DNA of 13,301 nt from Gammaproteobacteria bacterium. GTDB lineage: Bacteria; Pseudomonadota; Gammaproteobacteria; Steroidobacterales; Steroidobacteraceae. The notes below the pieces were generated by a model. That model did no database searches and had not been told where the DNA came from. It worked only from the letters and a program-made list of their open reading frames with translations. The translations under genes and the position numbers were made by a program. Location of the stretch: positions 1 through 13,301 of the forward strand of contig VBNP01000053.1 in NCBI GenBank assembly GCA_005877965.1. The letters are read 5' to 3'. This document shows positions 1-5,946 of this stretch, piece after piece. The stretch's first letter is position 1. Each line of letters starts with the position of its first letter.

Positions 1-111
1 CCCGTCCGAATGTGCCGCCACGCCGTGCGAGTGCGGGATGCGTACCCCACCGAGCATGATGAAATCACCGGGGCCGAAGGCATGCACGTCGATTCCCGAG
101 CCGATTCTCAT
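1..111 (-). CDS. ispF: 2-C-methyl-D-erythritol 2,4-cyclodiphosphate synthase, N-terminal 37 residues (cut by window edge)
   Basis: IspF converts CDP-methylerythritol 2-phosphate to the 2,4-cyclodiphosphate, the fifth step of the MEP isoprenoid pathway, in the cytoplasm. Only the first 37 codons are in the window. They read MRIGSGIDVHAFGPGDF and later GGVRIP and AHSDG, the standard IspF N-terminus. Asp8 and His10 are two of the three metal ligands known from the E. coli enzyme. His34-Ser35 falls at the conserved AHSDG loop with the same numbering. The ATG at 109-111 overlaps the ispD stop codon as ATGA, so the two are probably translationally coupled. In some bacteria IspD and IspF are fused; here they are separate but overlapping. 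The rest of the gene lies to the left of the window. The family call is very secure; intactness cannot be judged. Confidence 0.95.
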   Translation of the reverse strand, partial: MRIGSGIDVHAFGPGDFIMLGGVRIPHSHGVAAHSDG

Positions 112-845
112 GAGCTGTCCCGAGGGGCCGCTTGAGCGTGCCGTGCCCGTAACACCGCCGCGGCCAGCACCAGATCCGCGCCGGTGGTGATCTTGAGATT
201 CGTCGCCGCCCCTTCGATGAGCACCGGCTGCTCGCCCAGCCACTCGAGCGCCTGCGCCTCGTCGCTGGGGAAACGCCCGGCCGCGTGCGCCTGATCGAGC
301 GCCGTGCACAGTCGCCGGTAGCGGAACATCTGCGGGGTGAGCGCCCGCCACAGCCCCGAGCGATCCACCGTCTGTGCCACGCCTGCACCCGTGCCTGAGC
401 CGCGGTGCGCACGCTTCAGAGTATCCGTCGCCGGGATCGCGAGCAGCCCTCCGACCGGGTGCGCGCCGAGCTCCCCGAGGAGGCGCTCGAGTTCCGCCGC
501 GCCGAGGCACGGCCGGGCCGCATCATGCACCAGCACCCAGTCATCGGCCCCCGCGCGCTCTTCGAGCCCCGCGAGCGCGAGGCGCACCGACTGGCTGCGC
601 TGCGCACCGCCGCCGACGGCCGTGAGGATGCTGCCCCGGGCGTCCAGGCGCGCGGCCACCTGCTCCCAACCCGTATCCGCACGCGCCAGCGCCACGATGA
701 TATGCGCACAGCGCGCATCGGCGAGAAACGGCGCGAGCGCCCATTCGATCACGGTGCGTCCTTCGAGTGGCGCGTATTGCTTCGGCGCGTGCGCGTCGAA
801 ACGGCTACCTGAGCCTGCGGCCGGCATGACGAGCCAGTAACGCAT
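108..845 (-). CDS. ispD: 2-C-methyl-D-erythritol 4-phosphate cytidylyltransferase
   Basis: IspD joins CTP and 2-C-methyl-D-erythritol 4-phosphate to give CDP-methylerythritol in the MEP pathway. The 245-residue protein has the nucleotidyltransferase signature PAAGSGSRF followed by PKQY (residues 8-24). Arg15 and Lys22 correspond to catalytic Arg20 and Lys27 of E. coli. VHDAARP (106-112) carries the metal-binding Asp108. LTPQMFRY (169-176), SDEAQALE (194-201) and NLKIT (216-220, with Lys218) complete the family pattern. Its length is close to the usual 230-240 residues. The start ATG at 843-845 lies 24 bases after the ftsB stop; a G-rich stretch about 10-15 bases upstream is only a weak ribosome binding site. 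The stop overlaps ispF by four bases. The ftsB-ispD-ispF order is the normal gammaproteobacterial arrangement. Nothing is missing. Confidence 0.97.
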   Translation of the reverse strand: MRYWLVMPAAGSGSRFDAHAPKQYAPLEGRTVIEWALAPFLADARCAHIIVALARADTGWEQVAARLDARGSILTAVGGGAQRSQSVRLALAGLEERAGADDWVLVHDAARPCLGAAELERLLGELGAHPVGGLLAIPATDTLKRAHRGSGTGAGVAQTVDRSGLWRALTPQMFRYRRLCTALDQAHAAGRFPSDEAQALEWLGEQPVLIEGAATNLKITTGADLVLAAAVLRARHAQAAPRDSS

Positions 846-869
846 CGGCAGGATACGACCCCCAGGACT

Positions 870-1190
870 TCAGCGAGCCGCTGCGGTGCGGGTCGGGGAG
901 TGGTTGGCGTCGGCCGGTCGGGCGGGAACCACCTGGTAGAACGTCTCGTTGCGGGCGATCATGCCCAGATCGCTGCGGGCGCGCTCTTCGAGCGCGTCCA
1001 TGCCGGTCTTGAGGTCACGCACCTCGGCCGCGAGTTGCCGGTTGCGTTCGCCGAGCTGTTCGTTGTCGGCCCGCTGCGTCGCAACCGCGCCCTTCAGCCG
1101 CTCGACTTCGCGAACTCCGTCCGCAGAGAACCACACCCGGTATTGCAGCAGGATGACGGCGACAGCCAGCGCAGCGGCGAGCCATTTCAT
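870..1190 (-). CDS. ftsB: cell division protein FtsB (divisome FtsQLB subunit)
   Basis: FtsB is a small bitopic inner-membrane protein that pairs with FtsL and FtsQ and helps activate septal peptidoglycan synthesis. The 106-residue protein (E. coli FtsB is 103) starts with MKWL, and one hydrophobic segment covers residues 3-16. It then has a charged, Leu-containing helix from about 27 to 70, consistent with the periplasmic coiled coil. The diagnostic block LGMIARNETFYQVV (75-88) matches the conserved FtsB/DivIC region after the coil. The C-terminal tail (about 89-106) is polar and probably disordered. It sits 42 bases after the isonitrile-hydratase-like gene and 24 bases before ispD; eno-ftsB-ispD is the usual order in gammaproteobacteria. 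No clear Shine-Dalgarno is visible before the ATG. The family call is secure from topology, motif and neighbours. Confidence 0.94.
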   Translation of the reverse strand: MKWLAAALAVAVILLQYRVWFSADGVREVERLKGAVATQRADNEQLGERNRQLAAEVRDLKTGMDALEERARSDLGMIARNETFYQVVPARPADANHSPTRTAAAR

Positions 1191-1232
1191 GGGCCCGACA
1201 GCGTATCAGACCGGGTGCTGCGCGCGAAGCGC

Positions 1233-1940
1233 TCAGTGGGCCGGCGCGGCGGCGCCGGGCAGCGCAGCGCTCGCGCGTTGTGCGGCGGCTAAGCGCCCGG
1301 GCCAGCCGGCGTCGAAGCGCCGGCGCACCGCGGCGAGGATCTCGGCCCGCGCGGCCTCCGGACGACCGCAGTCAAACGGCGGATCGGGTGAGTACTCGAT
1401 GGCCAGCTGCACCGCTTCGGCCAGGTCCTGGCCCGCTATCTCCGCCATGACCGTGAGCGCCATGTCGATTCCCGCCGTCACTCCGCCGCCCGTGAACAGC
1501 GTTCCCTCGCGCACCACGCGCCGCGAGTCCGCGATGGCGCCGAACAGCGGCAGCAGCTCGCGAAACGCCCAGTGACAAGCCGCCCGCTTCCCGTGCAGCA
1601 GGCCGGCGGCGCCGAGCAGCAGCGATCCGGTGCACACGGAAGTGACGTAGCGGGCCCGCGCCGCCAGGCGGCGCAGCGCCTCCAGGTACAGGGGATCCTC
1701 CATGGCGGCGGCGGTGCCAAAACCGCCCGGGACGCACAGCAGCGCGCATTCCTGCACCTCGGCCAGCGGCCGCACGTTGGCGAAGGTGACGCCGCTGTCC
1801 ACCGCGAGCTCGCCGCCACGGACGGCCGCCAGAACGATCGCGGCTCCGGGCAGGCGCGCGAAGACCTCGAGCGGTGCGGTGAAATCCAGCTGGGTGACGC
1901 GCGGATAGAGGGCGAACACGATGGGAAACTCGCCGGCCAT
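1233..1940 (-). CDS. isonitrile hydratase-like protein of the DJ-1/PfpI superfamily
   Basis: The 235-residue product is a DJ-1/PfpI (class I glutamine amidotransferase-like) protein. It closely resembles isonitrile (isocyanide) hydratase, InhA of pseudomonads, which hydrates R-NC to an N-substituted formamide with a Cys nucleophile. Visible features in order are TQLDFTAPLEVF (16-27) with Asp19 and Glu25, CVPGGFG (69-75), MEDPLY (80-85), the nucleophile elbow TSVCTGSLLLGAAGLL (100-115) with Cys103-Thr104, GKRA..HW (117-124), GGGVTAGIDMAL (151-162) and EYSPDPPFDCG (182-192). From memory, the Pseudomonas enzyme uses Asp17, Cys101 and Thr102, the same pattern offset by two. The ATG at 1938-1940 was chosen because AGGAG lies five bases upstream and the protein then begins where homologues do. 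It is inserted between eno and ftsB. The substrate is inferred; it could instead act on another small electrophile. Confidence is high for the family and moderate for the activity. Confidence 0.85.
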   Translation of the reverse strand: MAGEFPIVFALYPRVTQLDFTAPLEVFARLPGAAIVLAAVRGGELAVDSGVTFANVRPLAEVQECALLCVPGGFGTAAAMEDPLYLEALRRLAARARYVTSVCTGSLLLGAAGLLHGKRAACHWAFRELLPLFGAIADSRRVVREGTLFTGGGVTAGIDMALTVMAEIAGQDLAEAVQLAIEYSPDPPFDCGRPEAARAEILAAVRRRFDAGWPGRLAAAQRASAALPGAAAPAH

Positions 1941-1945
1941 GTCTA

Positions 1946-1950
1946 CTCCT
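1946..1950 (-). promoter_or_regulatory. Shine-Dalgarno of the isonitrile-hydratase-like gene
   Basis: AGGAG on the minus strand lies five bases before the ATG at 1938-1940. It decides the start: the frame stays open upstream to 2093, but earlier ATGs have no such site. It is the cleanest ribosome binding site in the window. Confidence 0.75.
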
Positions 1951-1956
1951 GGCTTG

Positions 1957-1972
1957 CCCGCGTGGGTGCGGG
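1957..1972 (-). other. small hairpin in the leader of the isonitrile-hydratase-like gene
   Basis: On the minus strand CCCGC-ACCCAC-GCGGG forms a perfect 5-bp G+C stem with a six-base loop, ending six bases before the AGGAG site. It has no T-tract, so it is not a standard terminator. It could modulate translation or stabilise the mRNA, or be chance in a G+C-rich gap. The surrounding 106-base gap (1941-2046) shows no convincing sigma-70 promoter and no other feature. Confidence 0.3.
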
Positions 1973-2046
1973 ACTGTCGGACGACATCATCCTCAGGTAC
2001 CCTCCGATGGTCTATCACCGCCGCCCGCATGCTGCGCAGCCGAGCG

Positions 2047-3339
2047 CTATATTCTGAGCGGAAATGCCTGCCGGCCGGCATAACGCACCGCACCGAGCTC
2101 GGCTTCGATGCGCAGCAGCTGGTTGTACTTGGCGATGCGATCCGAGCGCGACAGCGAGCCGGTCTTGATCTGCGTGGCGGCGCTCGCGACCGCGATGTCG
2201 GCGATGGTGGTGTCCTCGGTCTCCCCGGAGCGATGCGACACCACCGAGGCGTAGTGCGCCCGCTCGGCCATGTCGATGGCCGCGAGCATCTCGGTGAGCG
2301 TGCCGATCTGGTTCGGCTTGATGAGAATCGCGTTGGCGATGTGCCGCTCGATCGCTTCCTTGAGGATCCTGCTGTTGGTCACGAACACATCGTCGCCCAC
2401 CAGCTGGATCTTCTGCCCGAGCGCGCGTGTCAGCTGCGACCAGCCGTCCCAGTCGGACTCGCTCATGCCGTCCTCGATGGTGATGATCGGATACTTGCCG
2501 GCAAGCTCGGCGAGGTAGCCGGTGAATTCGGCGGCCGAAAAGCTGCGCTTCTCGGACTCGAGCTGGTAGCGGCCGTCCTTGAAGAATTCCGAGCTCGCCA
2601 CGTCGAGCCCCAGGTATACATCCATCCCCGGCCGGTAGCCGGCCTTCTCGATGGCCCGCAGGATGAGCTCGAGCGCCGCCTCGTTCGACTCGAGATTCGG
2701 CGCAAAACCGCCCTCGTCCCCGACCGCGGTCGACAGTCCCCGCTCGGCGAGCAGCCTCTTGAGGGCGTGGAACACCTCGACGCCGCAGCGCAGCGCCTCG
2801 CGGAACGTGGGCGCACCGACCGGCAGGATCATGAATTCCTGGATGTCGAGGCTGTTGTCGGCATGCGCCCCGCCGTTGACGATGTTCATCTGCGGCACCG
2901 GCATGAGCGGCTCGCGCTGCCCGCCGATCAGCTGCCCGAGATAGCGGTACAGCGGCACGCGCGCATCGTTCGCCGCCGCATGCGCGGCGGCGAGCGACAC
3001 GCCGAGAATCGCGTTGGCGCCGAGCCTGCTCTTGTTCTCGGTGCCGTCGAGCTCGATCATCCGCCGATCGATCCCGCCCTGGTCGCGCGGATCCTGGCCC
3101 ACCAGCGCCGCCTTCAGCTGCGTGTTCACGTGCGCCACCGCCTTGAGCACGCCTTTGCCCCCGTAGCGCGTCTGGTCCCCGTCGCGCAGCTCCACCGCCT
3201 CGCGCGTGCCGGTGGAGGCGCCCGAGGGCACCGCCGCCCGGCCGAGCACGCCGGTGTCGAGGATCACGTCGGCCTCGACGGTGGGGTTGCCGCGCGAGTC
3301 GATGATCTCGCGCCCGCGGATATCGGTGATGCGGCTCAT
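2047..3339 (-). CDS. eno: enolase (phosphopyruvate hydratase)
   Basis: Enolase interconverts 2-phosphoglycerate and phosphoenolpyruvate in glycolysis and gluconeogenesis; in many gammaproteobacteria it is also part of the RNA degradosome. The 430-residue protein has the full family pattern: DSRGNPTVE (14-22), SGASTG (39-44), GGAHADNSLDIQEFM (156-170), VGDEGGFAPN (207-216) with catalytic Glu209, and KPNQIG (341-346) with catalytic Lys341. The Mg ligands are Asp246, Glu289 and Asp316. SHRSGETEDTTIAD (368-381) is also present. The start is the ATG at 3337-3339; GAGGA, ten bases upstream, overlaps the kdsA stop codon (TGAGGA). The gene follows kdsA by 13 bases and is probably cotranscribed with pyrG-kdsA. 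The stop is TAG at 2047-2049. No residues are missing and there is no sign of transfer. Confidence 0.99.
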   Translation of the reverse strand: MSRITDIRGREIIDSRGNPTVEADVILDTGVLGRAAVPSGASTGTREAVELRDGDQTRYGGKGVLKAVAHVNTQLKAALVGQDPRDQGGIDRRMIELDGTENKSRLGANAILGVSLAAAHAAANDARVPLYRYLGQLIGGQREPLMPVPQMNIVNGGAHADNSLDIQEFMILPVGAPTFREALRCGVEVFHALKRLLAERGLSTAVGDEGGFAPNLESNEAALELILRAIEKAGYRPGMDVYLGLDVASSEFFKDGRYQLESEKRSFSAAEFTGYLAELAGKYPIITIEDGMSESDWDGWSQLTRALGQKIQLVGDDVFVTNSRILKEAIERHIANAILIKPNQIGTLTEMLAAIDMAERAHYASVVSHRSGETEDTTIADIAVASAATQIKTGSLSRSDRIAKYNQLLRIEAELGAVRYAGRQAFPLRI

Positions 3340-3349
3340 CGGCTTGAGT

Positions 3350-3354
3350 TCCTC
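3350..3354 (-). promoter_or_regulatory. Shine-Dalgarno of eno, overlapping the kdsA stop
   Basis: GAGGA on the minus strand overlaps the TGA of kdsA (3353-3355) and sits ten bases before the eno ATG. Ribosomes ending kdsA therefore finish on the eno ribosome binding site, which suggests coupling of the two genes. Confidence 0.6.
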
Positions 3355-4186
3355 ACAGCAGGGATTCCTCGAAGGGCGCTTTCTTCACCGCCCGGTCGAG
3401 CTCGCACAGCGTGCCGAGGAGCGGCTCCATGCGCTCGAGCGGCCAGGCGTTCGGACCATCCGACAGCGCCTTCTCCGGGTGCGGATGCGTCTCCATGAAC
3501 AGCCCCGCCACCCCGGCGGCGACCGCCGCGCGCGCCAGCACCGGGATGAACTCGCGCTGGCCGCCGGAGGCCGAGCCCTGGCCGCCCGGCAGCTGCACCG
3601 AGTGGGTGGCGTCGAACACCACCGGGCAGCCGGTGGCGCGCAGGATCGACAGCGAGCGCATGTCGGACACCAGGTTGTTGTAGCCGAAGGAGAAGCCGCG
3701 CTCGCACACCAGGATCGCCTCGTTGCCGGTGGAGCGCGCCTTGTCGACGACGTTCTGCATCTCCCACGGCGAGAGGAACTGCCCCTTCTTGATGTTGACG
3801 GGCTTGCCCTGCGAGGCGGTGTTGACGATGAAGTTCGTCTGGCGGCACAGGAACGCCGGGGTCTGCAGCACGTCGACGACCGCGGCCACTTCGGCGAGCG
3901 GGGTATCCTCGTGCACGTCGGTCAGCACCGGCACGCCGACCGCGCGACGCACGTCGTCGAGAACCTTCAGGCCCGCCTCGATCCCGGGGCCGCGGAAGCT
4001 GGCGCCGGATGAGCGGTTGGCCTTGTCGTAGGAGGCCTTGAAGATGAAGGGGATGCCGAGTCGGGTGGTGATCTCCTTCAGCCGGCCGGCGATCTCCTGG
4101 GTGAGGGCTGCGCCCTCGATGACGCAGGGCCCGGCGATCAGGAACAGCGGCCGTCCGGCTCCGACTTCATGTCCGGTCAGCCGCAT
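3353..4186 (-). CDS. kdsA: 3-deoxy-8-phosphooctulonate (Kdo-8-phosphate) synthase, metal-dependent type
   Basis: KdsA condenses phosphoenolpyruvate with D-arabinose 5-phosphate to Kdo-8-phosphate, committing carbon to the LPS inner core. The 277-residue TIM-barrel protein shows LIAGPCVIEG (16-25), FKASYDKANRSS (49-60), SFRGPG (63-68), LTDVHE (88-93), NIKKGQFLSPW (131-141), CERG (161-164), FDATHSVQLPG (191-201) and ETHPHPEKALSDGPNA (232-247). Cys21, His195, Glu232 and Asp243 match the four metal ligands of the Aquifex enzyme (Cys11, His185, Glu222, Asp233) at a constant offset of ten. This is therefore the metal-dependent class, unlike E. coli KdsA, which has Asn at the Cys position. The start ATG at 4184-4186 is three bases after the pyrG stop, and eno follows 13 bases on. 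The call is secure; the metal class is read from residues, not tested. Confidence 0.98.
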   Translation of the reverse strand: MRLTGHEVGAGRPLFLIAGPCVIEGAALTQEIAGRLKEITTRLGIPFIFKASYDKANRSSGASFRGPGIEAGLKVLDDVRRAVGVPVLTDVHEDTPLAEVAAVVDVLQTPAFLCRQTNFIVNTASQGKPVNIKKGQFLSPWEMQNVVDKARSTGNEAILVCERGFSFGYNNLVSDMRSLSILRATGCPVVFDATHSVQLPGGQGSASGGQREFIPVLARAAVAAGVAGLFMETHPHPEKALSDGPNAWPLERMEPLLGTLCELDRAVKKAPFEESLL

Positions 4187-4189
4187 GGC

Positions 4190-5836
4190 TCACGCGCCCG
4201 CCGCCTGCGGCAGCTGCGCTGAGCGCTGCGCGCGTGCCGCCCGCACGAAGCCGCTGAACAATGGGTGCCCGTCGCGCGGGGTGGAGGTGAACTCCGGGTG
4301 GAACTGGGTCGCCAGGAACCACGGGTGGTTGGCCAGCTCGATCACTTCCACCAGCCCGTCGCGCGAGAACCCCGAGAAGCGCAGGCCCGACTGCCGGTAG
4401 CGGTCGAGGTAGTTGTTGTTGAATTCGTAGCGGTGCCGATGGCGCTCCATGATGGCGTCGCGGCCGAAGATCTCGCGCGCCCGCGTGCCCGCCCCGAGCA
4501 GCACCTCCTGGGCCCCCAGACGCATGGTGCCGCCCTTGGCGGAGCCCGCGTCGCGCGTTTGCACGCCGCGCACCGGGTCCTGCCACTCGGAGATGAGCGC
4601 GATCACCGGGTGCGGGCCGGCGCGGTTGAACTCGGTGCTGTTGGCATCCGCAAGCCCCAGCACATGACGGCCGAATTCCACGATCGCCACCTGCATGCCG
4701 AGGCAGATCCCCAGGTACGGCACGCCGTGTTCGCGCGCGTAGCGCACCGCCTGGATCTTGCCCTCGATGCCGCGCTCGCCGAAGCCCCCGGGCACGAGGA
4801 TCGCGTCCACGCCCTTGAGCACGTGGGTGCCGCGCTGCTCGATATCGGTTGATTCGACGTAGTGGATATTGACGCGCGTGCGGGTCTTCAACCCGCCGTG
4901 CATCAGCGCTTCGTGCAGCGACAGATAGGAATCGCGGATCTGCACGTACTTGCCGACCATGGCGATGTCCACCTGGCCGTCCGGATTGGACTTGGCGCTC
5001 ACCACCTGGCGCCACTCGGCCAGATCGGTGGGCGGCACCTGCAGGCGCAGCTTGTCGACGACGATGTCATCGAGCGCCTGCTCGTGCAGCAGGATCGGGA
5101 TCCTGTAGATGTCGTCCGCGTCGACCGCGGAGATCACCGCGCGCTCTTCCACATTGGTGAACAGGGCAATCTTGCGCCGCTGCTCCTCGGGCAGCGGATG
5201 CTTGCAGCGGCACAGCAGCACGTCCGGCTGGATGCCGATGCCGCGCAGCTCCTTCACCGAGTGCTGCGTCGGCTTGGTCTTGATCTCGCCCGAGCCCCCC
5301 ACTATCGGCACCAGCGTCAGGTGCATGAATGCGCAGTTGCTGCGGCCGAGCTCGACGCCGAGCTGGCGGATGGCCTCGAGGAACGGCAGCGACTCGATGT
5401 CACCGACGGTGCCGCCGATCTCGACCATGCACACATCCGAGCCGTCGGCGCCGAGCTTGATGCTGCGCTTGATCTCGTCGGTGATGTGCGGGATGACCTG
5501 CACGGTCGCGCCCAGATAATCGCCGCGGCGCTCCTTGGCGATGACGCGCTCGTAGATGCGCCCGGTGGTGAAATTGCTGTTGCGCCCGGTAGTGGTGCGC
5601 ACGAAACGCTCGTAGTGGCCGAGGTCGAGATCGGTCTCGGTGCCGTCCTGGGTGACGAACACCTCGCCGTGCTGAAACGGGCTCATGGTGCCCGGGTCGA
5701 CGTTGATGTACGGATCGAGCTTGACCATCGCGACCTTGAGGCCGCGGGCCTCGAGAATCGCGCCCAGCGAGGCGGAAGCGATGCCCTTGCCCAATGAGGA
5801 CACGACGCCACCGGTGACGAATACAAACCGCGTCAT
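4190..5836 (-). CDS. pyrG: CTP synthase
   Basis: PyrG aminates UTP to CTP with ATP and glutamine, in the cytoplasm. The 548-residue protein has two domains. The N-terminal amidoligase domain opens MTRFVFVTGGVVSSLGKG, with its P-loop around residues 13-18, then KLDPYINVDPGTM and MVEIGGTVGDIESLPF. The C-terminal glutaminase domain has GGFGERG, GICLGMQ with nucleophile Cys378, and QFHPEF with His513 and Glu515. E. coli PyrG is 545 residues. The frame is open nine codons further up to a GTG at 5861-5863, but the ATG at 5834-5836 was chosen because the family starts there. No clear Shine-Dalgarno precedes that ATG, which is unusual for so central a gene. A 110-base gap with inverted repeats separates it from tilS and may carry its promoter. 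kdsA follows after three bases. Confidence 0.98.
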   Translation of the reverse strand: MTRFVFVTGGVVSSLGKGIASASLGAILEARGLKVAMVKLDPYINVDPGTMSPFQHGEVFVTQDGTETDLDLGHYERFVRTTTGRNSNFTTGRIYERVIAKERRGDYLGATVQVIPHITDEIKRSIKLGADGSDVCMVEIGGTVGDIESLPFLEAIRQLGVELGRSNCAFMHLTLVPIVGGSGEIKTKPTQHSVKELRGIGIQPDVLLCRCKHPLPEEQRRKIALFTNVEERAVISAVDADDIYRIPILLHEQALDDIVVDKLRLQVPPTDLAEWRQVVSAKSNPDGQVDIAMVGKYVQIRDSYLSLHEALMHGGLKTRTRVNIHYVESTDIEQRGTHVLKGVDAILVPGGFGERGIEGKIQAVRYAREHGVPYLGICLGMQVAIVEFGRHVLGLADANSTEFNRAGPHPVIALISEWQDPVRGVQTRDAGSAKGGTMRLGAQEVLLGAGTRAREIFGRDAIMERHRHRYEFNNNYLDRYRQSGLRFSGFSRDGLVEVIELANHPWFLATQFHPEFTSTPRDGHPLFSGFVRAARAQRSAQLPQAAGA

Positions 5837-5853
5837 ATGTAAGTCAGGGAGTT

Positions 5854-5900
5854 CCCGTCGCACGAAGTCGCCGCCACAAAATCCGCGGAACCACGACGGG
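5854..5900 (-). other. inverted repeat in the pyrG leader
   Basis: On the minus strand CCCGTCG (5894-5900) and CGACGGG (5854-5860) are perfect 7-base complements separated by 33 bases, just before the pyrG start region. A second possible pairing joins GTTCC (about 5889-5893) with GGAAC (5851-5855) and overlaps the same right arm. The two helices would therefore compete. If transcribed, this leader could fold near the start codon. Function is unknown and chance pairing is possible at this G+C content. Confidence 0.3.
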
Positions 5901-5905
5901 CCAGC

Positions 5906-5914
5906 AGGTTAGCA
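5906..5914 (-). promoter_or_regulatory. possible extended -10 promoter element for pyrG
   Basis: TGCTAACCT on the minus strand fits an extended -10 form (TG, one base, then TA...T). It would start transcription near 5899 and give a leader of about 63 bases before the pyrG ATG. No good -35 box is seen 16-19 bases upstream, and the match inside the hexamer is modest. The location in the only sizeable gap of this half of the cluster is the main support. Confidence 0.25.
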
Positions 5915-5935
5915 CATCTGCGCGCCCCGATGTGC
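5912..5935 (-). other. 7-bp perfect inverted repeat between tilS and pyrG
   Basis: GCACATC and GATGTGC (5929-5935 and 5912-5918, minus strand) flank a ten-base G+C-rich spacer, starting 11 bases after the tilS stop. No T-run follows, so it is a poor intrinsic terminator. It abuts the -10-like element at 5906-5911 and could be an operator or a weak stem-loop. No known operator family is recognised. Confidence 0.35.
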
Positions 5936-5946
5936 GGCGGGTTCGC

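Noticed and set aside
1200..1228. Possible ftsB promoter (TGATACGCT with TTCGCG 17 bases upstream)
   Set aside because: The -35 match is poor and the predicted start would leave an almost leaderless mRNA. Readthrough from the upstream gene is simpler.
1221..1234. GCGC-TTC-GCGC hairpin at the end of the isonitrile-hydratase-like gene as a terminator
   Set aside because: The stem is only four base pairs with a three-base loop, and no T-tract follows.
2031..2040. Palindrome GCTGCGCAGC just after eno as a terminator
   Set aside because: It has no loop as a hairpin and no following T-run. Short G+C palindromes are common in such DNA.
1941..2093. N-terminal extension of the isonitrile-hydratase-like gene to an ATG at 2028-2030 or 2093
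   Set aside because: No ribosome binding site was seen at the ATG at 2028-2030, and the start at 2093 lies inside eno. The family begins near MAGEFPIVF, and AGGAG sits at the right distance from the ATG at 1938-1940.
1921..3498. A 525-codon plus-strand open frame opposite eno and its neighbours
   Set aside because: It is a shadow of the eno coding strand that crosses several genes. It has no recognisable motif and no separate space of its own.
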